A stretch of DNA of 64,000 bases, taken from positions 62,001 to 126,000 of the forward strand of contig NZ_FOGO01000019.1 of NCBI RefSeq assembly GCF_900111245.1. Direction: 5' to 3'. Below, one piece after another: positions 1 through 7,966 of the stretch. Each line of letters begins with the position of its first letter. Position 1 is the first letter of the stretch. This stretch comes from Streptomyces qinglanensis (GTDB lineage: Bacteria > Actinomycetota > Actinomycetes > Streptomycetales > Streptomycetaceae). The notes below the pieces were generated by a model, which was not told where the DNA came from, did not search any database, and saw only the letters and a program-made list of their open reading frames with translations. The translations under genes and the position numbers were made by a program.

Positions 1-1
1 C

Positions 2-745
2 GGCCGCCTGCTACGGCTGCAAGTGGTGGACCTGCCCCAGCTCCCGGAGTCGACCACCTCGCCCAACCTGGCGGGCGGGGCGCAGATCTCGGAATTCCTC
101 ACCCTGGAGTCCGACGAGACGCTGATCTGCCTGACGACGCTGGACGAGTCCTCTCCCGGCCTGGCGATCGGCACCCAGCAGGGCATCGTCAAGCGCGTGG
201 TCCCCGACTATCCGGCCAACCGCGGTGAGCTGGAGGTCATCACCCTCAAGGAAGGCGACCGCATCGTCGGAGGCGCCGAACTGCGCACCGGTGAGGAGGA
301 CCTGGTCTTCATCACCGACGACGCGCAACTGCTGCGCTTCCAGGCCGGCCAGGTGCGCCCGCAGGGCCGCCCCGCGGGCGGGGTCGCGGGCATCAAGCTC
401 GCCCAGGACGTGCAGGTGCTCTTCTTCGGCGCCGTCGACCCGGCCTCCGAGGCGGCGGTGTTCACCGCGGCCGGTGCGGAAGGCACCCTCGACGACTCGC
501 TGAGCACCGCGAAGCTCACCCTGTTCGACCAGTACCCGCGCAAGGGCCGGGCGACGGGCGGCGTGCGCTGCCAGCGCTTCCTCAAGGGCGAGGACCGGCT
601 GCGGCTGGCCTGGGCCGGCACCACACCCGCGCTGGCGGCGACCAAGAGCGGCGCCCCCGCCGAGCTGCCCGAACCCGATCCCCGCAGGGACGGGTCGGGG
701 CTGCCGCTGAAGAAGCCGGTCGCCGCGGTGGCCGGACCCGTGTAG
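2..745 (+). CDS. parC: DNA topoisomerase IV subunit A, C-terminal part (partial at the window edge)
   Basis: The reading frame is open from the window edge (G-R-L-L-R-L-Q...) to a TAG, so only the last ~247 residues are present. The repeats fit the GyrA/ParC C-terminal beta-propeller: 'GIVKRV', 'LVFITDDAQLLRF', 'RPQGRPAGGVAGIKL' and 'RKGRATGGVR'. This domain wraps DNA and sets whether the enzyme decatenates or supercoils. The catalytic tyrosine and breakage-reunion domain lie outside the window. parE, encoding the ATPase partner, lies 10 kb away on the other strand, so the two are not an operon, as is usual in Streptomyces. The terminal residues (KKPVAAVAGPV) look like a normal intact end. 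ParC is preferred over GyrA because gyrA normally sits beside gyrB near oriC and because parE is close. Confidence 0.88.
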   Translation, partial: GRLLRLQVVDLPQLPESTTSPNLAGGAQISEFLTLESDETLICLTTLDESSPGLAIGTQQGIVKRVVPDYPANRGELEVITLKEGDRIVGGAELRTGEEDLVFITDDAQLLRFQAGQVRPQGRPAGGVAGIKLAQDVQVLFFGAVDPASEAAVFTAAGAEGTLDDSLSTAKLTLFDQYPRKGRATGGVRCQRFLKGEDRLRLAWAGTTPALAATKSGAPAELPEPDPRRDGSGLPLKKPVAAVAGPV

Positions 746-805
746 CAGAACGTCCGGCAGTACGGCTTCCGGGAGTGCGGGCTCCCGGGACCGGCTGGTG
801 CGTAC

Positions 806-861
806 CGGGGCCCGGGGCCGGAGGCGAGTGGCGCAGCCACCGGCTCCGGCCCCGGGCCCCG
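806..861. terminator. Long hairpin after parC
   Basis: A perfect 17-bp GC-only stem (806-822 with 845-861, arm CGGGGCCCGGGGCCGGA) encloses a 22-nt loop that itself folds (GTGGC/GCCAC). It lies between the convergent ends of parC and the XRE regulator gene, so it probably terminates both. There is no clear T-tract, which is normal for streptomycete terminators. Confidence 0.7.
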
Positions 862-897
862 CGCTCTTCCACGGCCGCGTCGCGCCTTCGCAGGCCC

Positions 898-945
898 GTC
901 CGCCGATCCGTCCTGCACCGTCCGTCCGCCGATCCGTCCTGCACC
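898..945. repeat. Two-copy direct repeat (26-bp period) in the parC 3' spacer
   Basis: A 22-bp sequence beginning GTCCGCCGATCCGTCC occurs at 898-919 and again at 924-945, separated by 4 bp. It lies outside any gene, in the 280-bp spacer between two convergent genes. No function is evident; replication slippage is the simplest origin. Confidence 0.75.
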
Positions 946-1024
946 ATCCGTCCTCCGGCGTCCGCCGTCCTCGTTCCGCGCCACGCGCCGGTCCGGGAGG
1001 GCGACCCTCACGCTGCGGCTCGGG

Positions 1025-1930
1025 TCAGCGCTGCGACCCGGATTCCGCCGTGGACAACCTCTGCACTGCCCTGCCCTCCGTGGCACTCAGCTCCTGGGTT
1101 CGCACGACGGACAGCAGTTCCAGCCGCTCGGCTCCCGGGCTTCCGGGCGGAGCGCTGAACCACAGCAGGCGTTGGCGTCCGTCCTCGCTGAGGAGGTTGT
1201 AACAGTCGAGTTCGATGACGCCGAGCACGGGGTGGACGATCCTCTTGTGGTCCATGCGGCGCACCGCGACGTCGTGGGTGTCCCAGAGGGCCGCGAACTC
1301 CTGGCTGCGGCGGCGCAGCACGGCGACCATCTTCGTGACCTCCGGGTCCCGGCCCCGCCGGGCGGCCGCTGCCTGGAGGTCGGCCACGAACACCCGGGAG
1401 TGCTGCGGGTGGTCCTCGGGCGGGTAGATGTCGCGCGCCTGCGGGTCGGTGAACCAGCGGTACACGAAGCTCGCCGACGGACCGCGGTGTGCCGGGGAAC
1501 TGCCGAGCAGGGTCGAGGCCAGGTCGTTCTCCACCAAGGTTTCGTGCAGGTCGGTGATGACGCGCGCGGGAGTGTCGGACAGCCGGTCCAGGAGTCCGAG
1601 GAGCGCGGGCTGCACGTGTGCCGATGGTCCGGGTACGGACGGCGGGACCGGCCGTTCGGCCAGGTGGAACAGGTGGGCGCGCTCGTCGCCGTTCAGGCAC
1701 AGGGTCCGGGCGAGGGCGGCCAGGGTCTGGGCCGAGGGCTGCGCCCCGTTCTTCGTGCTGCCGCGTTCCAGTTCGGTGTAGTAGTCGGCTGACAGTCCCG
1801 CCAACTGGGCGACTTCCTCGCGGCGCAGCCCGGGGACGCGCCGCCGCGGGCCCTGGGGGAGACCGACCTCGGCGGGACGGATGCGGTCGCGGCGTGTCCT
1901 GAGGAAGGCGCCGAGTTCTGGAAGGTTCAC
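1025..1930 (-). CDS. XRE-family transcriptional regulator with MmyB-like ligand-binding domain
   Basis: A 301-residue regulator. The N-terminus (NLPELGAFLRTRRDRI, then GLRREEVAQLAGLSADYYTELERG) is the typical XRE helix-turn-helix of the large actinobacterial family whose C-terminal domain (about residues 110-290; 'HLFHLAERP', 'YRWFTDPQARDIYP') resembles the PAS-like MmyB ligand pocket. These proteins usually sit divergent from one short-chain dehydrogenase gene that they control, exactly as here. The GTG at 1930 was chosen because the family starts at M-[DN]-LPELG. The frame stays open upstream to 2077, but that stretch is not family-like. GGAGGG touches the start codon too closely for a good ribosome site, so the start is likely but not certain. 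The effector is unknown. Confidence 0.85.
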   Translation of the reverse strand: MNLPELGAFLRTRRDRIRPAEVGLPQGPRRRVPGLRREEVAQLAGLSADYYTELERGSTKNGAQPSAQTLAALARTLCLNGDERAHLFHLAERPVPPSVPGPSAHVQPALLGLLDRLSDTPARVITDLHETLVENDLASTLLGSSPAHRGPSASFVYRWFTDPQARDIYPPEDHPQHSRVFVADLQAAAARRGRDPEVTKMVAVLRRRSQEFAALWDTHDVAVRRMDHKRIVHPVLGVIELDCYNLLSEDGRQRLLWFSAPPGSPGAERLELLSVVRTQELSATEGRAVQRLSTAESGSQR

Positions 1931-1962
1931 CCCTCCATGGTCGCTCGCCCGCGGGAGCGCAG

Positions 1963-1983
1963 CCAGGGGATGGCATCCCCTGG
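1963..1983. promoter_or_regulatory. Perfect 21-bp palindrome, probable operator of the XRE/SDR pair
   Basis: The arms CCAGGGGATG and CATCCCCTGG are exact reverse complements around a single central G (1973). The site lies 32 bp before the regulator's GTG and 105 bp before the SDR start. A perfect 10-bp-arm palindrome in the divergent promoter region fits a dimeric XRE protein. That this regulator binds it is inference. Confidence 0.65.
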
Positions 1984-2088
1984 GTAACCGCAGCCCTGGC
2001 AAGGGCTGGGCGACCGGCCGATCGTGGAGAACCCGGCAGGGCAGCGGCGAAGCCGCGGCCCCACCCCCATCCACCACAGGAGTCAGCC

Positions 2089-2871
2089 ATGCCTGCCCCC
2101 ACCGCCCTCGGCGGGACCGCTGCCTCGGCGCAGCCCTCCGCCTCGTCCCGTGTCGCGCTCGTCACCGGCGGCTCGCGCGGCATCGGCCGCCGGACCGTCG
2201 GCCGGCTGGCCGCCGACGGATACGCCGTCGTGGTCGGCTACGCCGGCAACCGGGACGAGGCCGAGGCAGCCGTGCAGGAGGCCGTCACCAGTGGTGGCCG
2301 GGCGACGGCGATACGCGCCGACGTCGCCGACGAACATGCGGTCGCGGCCCTGTTCGACACGGCCGAAGCAGAGTTCGGCGGGGTCGACGTCGTCGTGCAC
2401 GCGGCCGGGCGGATGCACCTGGCACCGATCGCCGAGCTGGACCTGGCCGACCTGGACGGCCTGCACCGCACCAACATCCGCGGCACGTTCGTCGTCGTGC
2501 AGCAGGCCGCCCGCCGGGTGCGCCCCGGCGGTGCGATCGTGACGTTCTCCACGTCCGTGCTGGGGCTCGCCTTCCCCCGCTACGGCGCGTACGCCGCCGG
2601 CAAGGGCGCGGTCGAGGCGCTGACGCTGATCCTGGCCCGGGAGCTGCGGGGCCGGGACATCACCGCCAACGCCGTCGCGCCCGGCCCCACGGCCACCGAC
2701 CTGTTCCTGGACGGGAAGGACGAGGAGACCGTCGCCCGCCTGGCAGCCCAGCCTCCGCTGGAGCGCCTCGGTACCCCGGCCGACATCGCCGAGGTCGTGG
2801 CGTTCCTGGCCGCACCGGCCGGCCACTGGATCAACGGACAGGTCGTCCGCGCCAACGGCGGGATCGTCTGA
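2089..2871 (+). CDS. Short-chain dehydrogenase/reductase (SDR) family oxidoreductase
   Basis: A 260-residue classical SDR. The dinucleotide-binding motif TGGSRGIG is at about residues 26-33, with 'HAAGRM' in place of NNAG. The catalytic Ser is in 'FSTSVLG' and Tyr/Lys in 'YAAGK' (about residues 167-171). The C-terminal 'INGQVVRANGGIV' is the usual SDR ending, and the length is normal. The ATG has AGGAG about 7 nt upstream. The gene is transcribed away from the XRE regulator and is its likely target. A decayed fragment of another SDR-like gene and a tautomerase follow on the same strand, so the locus may once have handled a small ketone or aldehyde. The substrate cannot be read from sequence. 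Confidence 0.9.
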   Translation: MPAPTALGGTAASAQPSASSRVALVTGGSRGIGRRTVGRLAADGYAVVVGYAGNRDEAEAAVQEAVTSGGRATAIRADVADEHAVAALFDTAEAEFGGVDVVVHAAGRMHLAPIAELDLADLDGLHRTNIRGTFVVVQQAARRVRPGGAIVTFSTSVLGLAFPRYGAYAAGKGAVEALTLILARELRGRDITANAVAPGPTATDLFLDGKDEETVARLAAQPPLERLGTPADIAEVVAFLAAPAGHWINGQVVRANGGIV

Positions 2872-2937
2872 ACCGTCCGCGGCCACTCCACCGACTGACG
2901 AAAGGCCCTCCGGCGTCACCGGCCCCTGCTGGAAATC

Positions 2938-3166
2938 CGGGCAGGCGTCTGGCCGCGCTCGTCCTCGGACGCCGATGTGGCCGAGGCCGCTGAAGCCGTC
3001 GCGCGCCTGGTCGCGATGGAGCAAAGGCACCCGCCCCCTGCGCACCCGCACAGACCCCAGCCGGGACGGCAGCGAAATCGTCTCCGCGGTCGCCGACCGC
3101 GTCCGCGCCGACTTCTTCCGCCGTATCGGACTGGACAGCCTGCTCACCGCAGGCCGCTCCCTGTAA
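2938..3166 (+). pseudogene. 3' remnant of an SDR-type gene, frameshifted
   Basis: No intact gene fits here, but one protein can be followed across three frames: 'RLAALVL' (frame 3), 'SSDADVAEAAEAVARLVAME' (frame 1), then after about 3023 'KGTRPLRTRTDPSRDGSE' and 'IVSAVADRVRADFFRRIGL' (frame 2) to a TAA. The joined text resembles the C-terminal tail of SDR oxidoreductases that end '..VADR(I/V)RAEFLRRIGL'. At least two single-base shifts (near 2960 and 3023) and the missing N-terminal three quarters show decay. The fragment lies between the intact SDR and the tautomerase genes. The family assignment is from memory of similar C-termini and is moderately sure. Confidence 0.55.
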
Positions 3167-3195
3167 CGCCCCGCTGAGAAGAGGAACGACCAGCC

Positions 3196-3435
3196 ATGCC
3201 TTTCGCGAACTTCAAGGTCCCCGAGAAGACCCTCACCCCGAAGCAGAAGGAGGAGATCGTCACCCGCACCACCGAGCTGTACGTCGAGCTCTACGGCGAG
3301 CGCGCCCGCAACAACACCATGGTGCTGGTCGAAGAGGTCGCCGACGGCGGCTGGGGCATCTCCGGCACCGTGCTGACCCTCGCCCTGCTCGGCGAGGCGG
3401 CACCGACCGACACCAGCGACACCAGCGACGCCTGA
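3196..3435 (+). CDS. 4-oxalocrotonate tautomerase family protein
   Basis: A 79-residue protein beginning M-P-F-A-N-F-K-V-P. Pro-2, which becomes the N-terminal catalytic proline after Met removal, is the family's general base. The fold's helix (TPKQKEEIVTRTTELYVEL) and second strand (NTMVLVEEVADGGWGI) follow in order. Family members are 60-80 residues and work as oligomers in ketonization of enols or dehalogenation of small acids. The C-terminal 'TDTSDTSDA' tail is a short low-complexity extension. A purine-rich AGAGGAA lies about 10 nt before the ATG. It is co-directional with the upstream SDR and may once have formed an operon with it and the decayed gene between. The substrate is unknown. 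Confidence 0.85.
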   Translation: MPFANFKVPEKTLTPKQKEEIVTRTTELYVELYGERARNNTMVLVEEVADGGWGISGTVLTLALLGEAAPTDTSDTSDA

Positions 3436-3549
3436 CCGCACCGACCGGCCGTCATTCGGCCATGGCAGCACCTTGGGACCGAGGACCGCCGGGTCGAGCC
3501 GCTTGTCCATGCTCAGGCAGTGTGCGGCTGGTGTCTGCCGGGACACCGG

Positions 3550-4833
3550 CTACCCGGCGAACTCCTGGACGGCGCCGGGCTCGTCGTACGGGCCGGACCC
3601 GTCCTCGCCGTACGGGCCGTACGAGTCGGGCTCGGGGTACGAGTAGGGCTCGGGGTACGGGGGCTCGTCGCCTCCGTACCCGCCGTCGTCCTCCGGGGCG
3701 CGGTCGACGAAGCGGAGCACTCCCCACAGGGCCTGTTCGTCCGGGGCTTCGGGACCGGCGGTGCAGGCGTGGAGACCGCGGAGCAGCGCCGCACCGTCCA
3801 CACCGGAGCCGATCAGCACCAGTTCCGTCCCGCGGTGCCCGGACCGTGGCCTGGGCTCGGGTGCGAACCGGAGGAAGCCGCCCACCGCGTGCACCTCGTA
3901 GCGGTGCTCGGGGTCCGCCGCGCCGAAATCCACATAGCCCTTGATCCGGTACAGACCCGCGGGCCTGGTGTCCAGGAACTCCAGGAAGCGGCGCGGATCC
4001 AGCGCCCGGTCCGCGGCGAACTCCACCGACTCGTAGAGGTCGTGCAGATGGTCGTGGTGGCTGTCGCCGCCCTCGCACGGGCGCCCCGCAGCGGGAGGTC
4101 CGTGTCCGGCATCGGAGGGCCCCGCACCGGAGTACCCGTCGTCGTCATCGGTGCCGTACAGCAGCGAGTCGAACGAGAGCTGTTCGACAGGCGGCCGCGC
4201 ACGCCGCACCCGGTCGAACAGCAGCGCCGGATCGACGCGGCCGAAGGACGCGGGCACGACGGGTGTACCGGGACTGAGGCGGCGCAACTGCGTGTGGAGA
4301 GCCTCCCGGTGGTCGTCGGTGACCCGGTCGGCCTTGTTGAGGACGAGCAGGTCCGCCGCGCCGGCGTGGCGCTCCAGTTCGGGATGACGGACCCGGACCG
4401 ACTCGAACTCGGCCGCGTCGACGACCTCCACGAGACCGCCGTAGACGATGTGCGGGCTCGAGCTGGCCAGCACCATCCGGATCAGCGTCTCCGGTTCGGC
4501 CACCCCGCTGGCCTCGATCACGATGACGTCCATCCCGGCGGCGGGCCGCGCGAGCACGTCGAGGACCTCGTCCATGTCGCTGGTGTCCACCGCGCAGCAC
4601 AGGCAGCCGTCTCCCAGGGAGACCATCGCGTCCACCTGGCCGGAGACCGCCATGGCGTCGATCTCGATGCTTCCGAAATCGTTCACGATCGCGCCGATGC
4701 GGGTGCCCCTGGCGGTGCGCAGCAGATGGTTGAGGAGCGTGGTCTTCCCGGAGCCGAGGAATCCGGCCAGCACCACGACCGGGATCCGGCCGCCCACCGC
4801 GCCCCGCCGCGCTCCGCTTTCCGTGACGCCCAC
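3550..4833 (-). CDS. CobW/COG0523-family GTP-binding metallochaperone
   Basis: A 427-residue G3E GTPase. Walker A (GFLGSGKT) is at residues 24-31, the metal-binding CxCC motif of COG0523 (CLCC) at 77-80, and NKAD near 165, followed by the CobW C-terminal domain (FLEFLDTRPAGLYRIKGYVDFG). A histidine-rich segment (GGDSHHDHLHDLYE) suggests Zn or another transition metal as cargo. The last ~45 residues are a Pro/Tyr/Asp/Gly tail with YPEP and YGPYGED repeats not usual for the family. The GTG at 4833 is chosen because AGGAGG stands 10 nt upstream; the open frame upstream is non-coding in character. It is divergent from the iron-box-controlled gene. No Zur box was recognised. Confidence 0.88.
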   Translation of the reverse strand: MGVTESGARRGAVGGRIPVVVLAGFLGSGKTTLLNHLLRTARGTRIGAIVNDFGSIEIDAMAVSGQVDAMVSLGDGCLCCAVDTSDMDEVLDVLARPAAGMDVIVIEASGVAEPETLIRMVLASSSPHIVYGGLVEVVDAAEFESVRVRHPELERHAGAADLLVLNKADRVTDDHREALHTQLRRLSPGTPVVPASFGRVDPALLFDRVRRARPPVEQLSFDSLLYGTDDDDGYSGAGPSDAGHGPPAAGRPCEGGDSHHDHLHDLYESVEFAADRALDPRRFLEFLDTRPAGLYRIKGYVDFGAADPEHRYEVHAVGGFLRFAPEPRPRSGHRGTELVLIGSGVDGAALLRGLHACTAGPEAPDEQALWGVLRFVDRAPEDDGGYGGDEPPYPEPYSYPEPDSYGPYGEDGSGPYDEPGAVQEFAG

Positions 4834-5027
4834 GCCTGACGAACCTCCTGCCTCCTGCCGCTCCGGCGGCTTCGCGGATCCCCTCCCGCGGCCGCGGAAC
4901 GCGAGCCGATCGTATCGAAGCGGACTCGGTCGCGCTCTGCGCAGGGCACCCCCGGCCGTCCGGAGCACAGGCCCGAGCGCACGGAGAGACGAGCGCACGG
5001 GAACGCGTCCGCGCACGGTACGGCGCC

Positions 5028-5046
5028 CCAGGTTAGGCTCGCCTGC
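5028..5046 (+). promoter_or_regulatory. Iron box (DmdR/IdeR type) overlapping a leaderless promoter
   Basis: CCAGGTTAGGCTCGCCTGC matches the streptomycete iron-box consensus TTAGGTTAGGCTCACCTAA at 14 of 19 positions, with an unbroken AGGTTAGGCTC core. It contains a -10-like hexamer TAGGCT (5034-5039) exactly 7 nt before the GTG at 5047, so a repressor bound here would block initiation. Regulation by DmdR1 with ferrous iron is inference from the motif. Confidence 0.6.
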
Positions 5047-6030
5047 GTGAGCACGTGTGCGACCGCCTCCCGGGACCTGGCCGAGCCTCTCGCGGGCACG
5101 GCGGCGACAGCCCGCACCTGGTTGCTGATCGAGCAGCCGGGCCCCTGGGGAAGGAAGGCGCTGACCCAGAGCCGGCTGGACCCGGACCTCGGGCAGGCGC
5201 TCGACGCGGCGGCGAGCGCGCACGGCGGCCGGGTCGCCCTGATCCGCCGTCCCGGACGGCACGCCGAGAGCGCCACCACCGCGCAGCACCGGGTGTTCCT
5301 CGCCCGCACGGACCCCGGCGACTCGTGGATCCGTACGACGACGCTCCGGGGCGACGGCTTGGCGGCGCTGCGCGAACTGGACTTCGCGGCGCTGGACACC
5401 GCTCCCCCGGGTGCGCGGTCCGCGCCGCGGAACACCGCACTTCCGGGCCCCGGCTGGGAGCCGTACGAGGGCGATCCCCTGGCCCTGGTGTGCACGAACG
5501 GCAGGCGCGACCGCTGCTGCGCCCTGCTCGGCAGGCCGCTGGCGGCCGAACTGGTGGCGTCCGGCGGGGCGGACGTCTGGGAGATCACCCATATCGGCGG
5601 CCACCGGTTCGCACCGACCCTGCTGGTGCTGCCCTACGGCTACGCGTACGGGCGGCTCACCGCGACGGCGGTGAAGGGCGTGGTGGACGCTGTCCGGGAC
5701 GGTCTCGTGCTGACGGACGGCTGCCGCGGCCGGTCGGCCTGGGACCGTCCGGGACAGACGGCGGACCTGGCGGTACGTGCGCGCACCGGCGAAGCGGCCG
5801 CGCACGCGCTGACCGTGTCCGCGGTACGCCAGGAGCCCGCGCGGCACGGCTGCGAGGAGCAGCGCTGGCAGGTGACCGTCACACACATCGACGGGCGCCG
5901 CTGGAACGTGGCGCTGCGCGAGCGCGCCGAGGGCCCTCCCCTTCCGGCGAGCTGCGGCGCCGCACCGGCTGCACCGGTGCGCATGGACGTGGTCCGGTTC
6001 GAGGAACTGCCGGCCCCACGCACCACGTGA
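5047..6030 (+). CDS. Sucrase/ferredoxin-like (thioredoxin-fold [2Fe-2S]) protein
   Basis: A 327-residue member of the sucrase/ferredoxin-like family. The core 'CTNGRRDRCCALLGRPLA' followed by 'WEITHIGGHRFAPTLLVLP' holds the Cys and HxGGH residues that ligate a bis-cysteinyl, bis-histidinyl [2Fe-2S] cluster in the yeast relative Apd1. The N-terminal half (WLLIEQPGPWGRKAL) is the typical first domain, and the length is normal. Translation starts at GTG with no ribosome site; a TAGGCT -10 element ends 7 nt before it, which points to a leaderless transcript. The overlapping iron box implies expression under iron limitation, so a redox role in iron metabolism, for example ferric-siderophore reduction, is plausible but inferred. 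The NIS operon lies about 33 kb away. Confidence 0.85.
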   Translation: MSTCATASRDLAEPLAGTAATARTWLLIEQPGPWGRKALTQSRLDPDLGQALDAAASAHGGRVALIRRPGRHAESATTAQHRVFLARTDPGDSWIRTTTLRGDGLAALRELDFAALDTAPPGARSAPRNTALPGPGWEPYEGDPLALVCTNGRRDRCCALLGRPLAAELVASGGADVWEITHIGGHRFAPTLLVLPYGYAYGRLTATAVKGVVDAVRDGLVLTDGCRGRSAWDRPGQTADLAVRARTGEAAAHALTVSAVRQEPARHGCEEQRWQVTVTHIDGRRWNVALRERAEGPPLPASCGAAPAAPVRMDVVRFEELPAPRTT

Positions 6031-6178
6031 GGGGCCGGCGGCGACGGCAGAGGCGGACCGGACCGGGACCGTGCCGGTCCGGCCGATCCGGTGCGGCCGT
6101 CGGCACGGGTCGGTACCGTCCGGGACGTCCTCCGTCCGGGGGGCCTGCCGCCCGTCCCCGCCCGCCATGAGGTTGCCC

Positions 6179-7915
6179 GTGACCACCACCGGCATGTCTC
6201 CGCCCCGCAGCGACTCCGTCCCGGAACCGCCCGGCCCCCGTCCTCCGGGACGTCCGCGCCCGCTGCGCACCCCCGGCCGGCCCCGGCGGGTCTCGTCCCA
6301 GGTGCTGCTCATGCAGTTGGCGGTCGTCACGGGCGTGACGGCCGTGGCGACCGGGCTGTTCCTGGCGCCGTTCAGCGACCAGCTCGACGACCAGGCGTCG
6401 CGCCGCGCCCTGGCCATCGCCCAGGCGACCGCGGCGGAGCCGGGGCTGGACGACCTGCTGACCGGCGGCGCGGGCCCGCAGCCGAAGGGCCCGGTCCAGC
6501 GCCTCGCCGAGCGCGTCCGCCGGGCCACCGGTGCCAGCTACATCGTCGTACTGGACACCCGGGGTATCCGCTGGTCGCACCCGGAGCCGGACCGCATCGG
6601 CCACCGTGTCTCCACCGACCCCGGCCCCGCGCTGGCCGGCCGGGAGGTGCACCACATCGACGAGGGCACGCTGGGCAGATCGGCCCGGGGCAAGGTGCCG
6701 CTGCGGAACGCGGCGGGGAAGGTCGTCGGAGCCGTCTCGGTCGGCATCGCCTACGACAGCGTGCGCGACCGCTTCGTCCGCGCCCTGCCCGGTCTGCTCG
6801 CCTACGCGGGCGGCGCGCTGGGGGTGGGCGCGCTCGCCGCGCTGCTCGTCTTCCGCAGGCTGCAGAAACGCACCCACGACGTGGCGTTCTCCGACATCAC
6901 GGCCCTGCTGGCCGAGCGGGAAGCCGTCCTGCACGGCATCCGCGAGGGTGTGGTCGCGCTGGACGCGGCCGGGCGACTGCGGCTGGTCAACGACGAGGCG
7001 CAGCGGCTGCTCGACCTGGGCCGGCAGCACCTGGGGATGTCCCCGCACCAAGCCCTGGGCCCCGGTAGGACGGCCGACGTGCTGGCCGGTGAGATTCCGG
7101 GGCCGGATCTGCTGACCGTCAGCGGTGGCCGGGTGCTGGTCGCCAACCGGATGCCGACCGACGACGGCGGTGCCGTCGCCACCCTGCGCGACCGGACCGA
7201 ACTGGAACTCCTCGGCCGGGAACTGGACGGCTCGCAGGGTCTGATCGACGCCCTGCGCGCTCAGGACCACGAGCACGCCAACCGGATGCACATCCTGCTC
7301 GGACTGCTGCAACTGGGCCTGGTCGAGGACGCGGTGGACTGTCTGAGCGATGCCGTCGGTGTGCACCGGGCGACGGCCGAGGAGATCTCCGAGCACCTCC
7401 GCGACCCGATGCTCGCCGCCCTGCTCGTCGGCAAGGCCACGGTGGCCGCCGAGCGCCGCCTCTCCCTGCGCATCGCGCCCGGCACGCTGCTGCCCGACCG
7501 GCTGGTGGACCCTCCGGAGCTGGCCACGGTCCTGGGCAACCTGGTCGACAACGCCCTGGACGCGGCCGCCGGCTCGCCCGGCGGCCGCGTGACGGTGGGG
7601 CTCACCCCTGACGAGGGGCCACGCCGGACGGGGCTCACGCTGCGGGTGGCCGACAGCGGCCCCGGTGTCCCCGCCGAGCACCGGGAGGCCGTCTTCGCCG
7701 AGGGCTGGTCCACCAAGGAGCCGCCCGCGCACGGCCGCCGGGGGCTCGGGCTCGCGCTCGTCCGGCGGCTCGCCGAACGGCACGGCGGCAGTGCGCGGGT
7801 GGGCGAGAGCCCCGACGGCGGTGCCGAGTTCACCGTCGACCTGCCGGAGGCCCTGCATCCGCGGGCGACCGCGGCCGACCGTGGACCGCGCCGGGGCGAG
7901 CCGCCCGCCGGATGA
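6179..7915 (+). CDS. CitA/DcuS-type sensor histidine kinase, orphan in this window
   Basis: A 578-residue membrane kinase: TM1 near residues 39-62 (LLMQLAVVTGVTAVATGLFLAP), an extracytoplasmic cache-like sensor, TM2 near 200-222, a PAS domain (VLHGIREGVVALDAAGRLRLVN), the SpoB-type phosphoacceptor helix 'DHEHANRMHILLGLLQLG', then a HATPase (NLVDNALDAA, DSGPGVPAEH, RGLGLALV). This arrangement senses C4-dicarboxylates or citrate in characterised members. The GTG at 6179 has GAGG 6 nt upstream; an in-frame ATG at 6167 is the alternative. The response regulator that normally follows and overlaps is missing: the next gene is a convergent acetate symporter. The partner must be elsewhere or lost. 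Confidence 0.88.
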   Translation: MTTTGMSPPRSDSVPEPPGPRPPGRPRPLRTPGRPRRVSSQVLLMQLAVVTGVTAVATGLFLAPFSDQLDDQASRRALAIAQATAAEPGLDDLLTGGAGPQPKGPVQRLAERVRRATGASYIVVLDTRGIRWSHPEPDRIGHRVSTDPGPALAGREVHHIDEGTLGRSARGKVPLRNAAGKVVGAVSVGIAYDSVRDRFVRALPGLLAYAGGALGVGALAALLVFRRLQKRTHDVAFSDITALLAEREAVLHGIREGVVALDAAGRLRLVNDEAQRLLDLGRQHLGMSPHQALGPGRTADVLAGEIPGPDLLTVSGGRVLVANRMPTDDGGAVATLRDRTELELLGRELDGSQGLIDALRAQDHEHANRMHILLGLLQLGLVEDAVDCLSDAVGVHRATAEEISEHLRDPMLAALLVGKATVAAERRLSLRIAPGTLLPDRLVDPPELATVLGNLVDNALDAAAGSPGGRVTVGLTPDEGPRRTGLTLRVADSGPGVPAEHREAVFAEGWSTKEPPAHGRRGLGLALVRRLAERHGGSARVGESPDGGAEFTVDLPEALHPRATAADRGPRRGEPPAG

Positions 7916-7966
7916 GGCAGCCGCGCCCGGCGCGACGCCCTCGACCGGGCGGCGTCAGGAGGGGGA

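Noticed and set aside
4834..6528. N-terminal continuation of the CobW frame (a nominal 992-residue protein).
   Set aside because: It is antisense to the clearly coding sucrase/ferredoxin-like and kinase genes; a ribosome site and homology both place the start at 4833.
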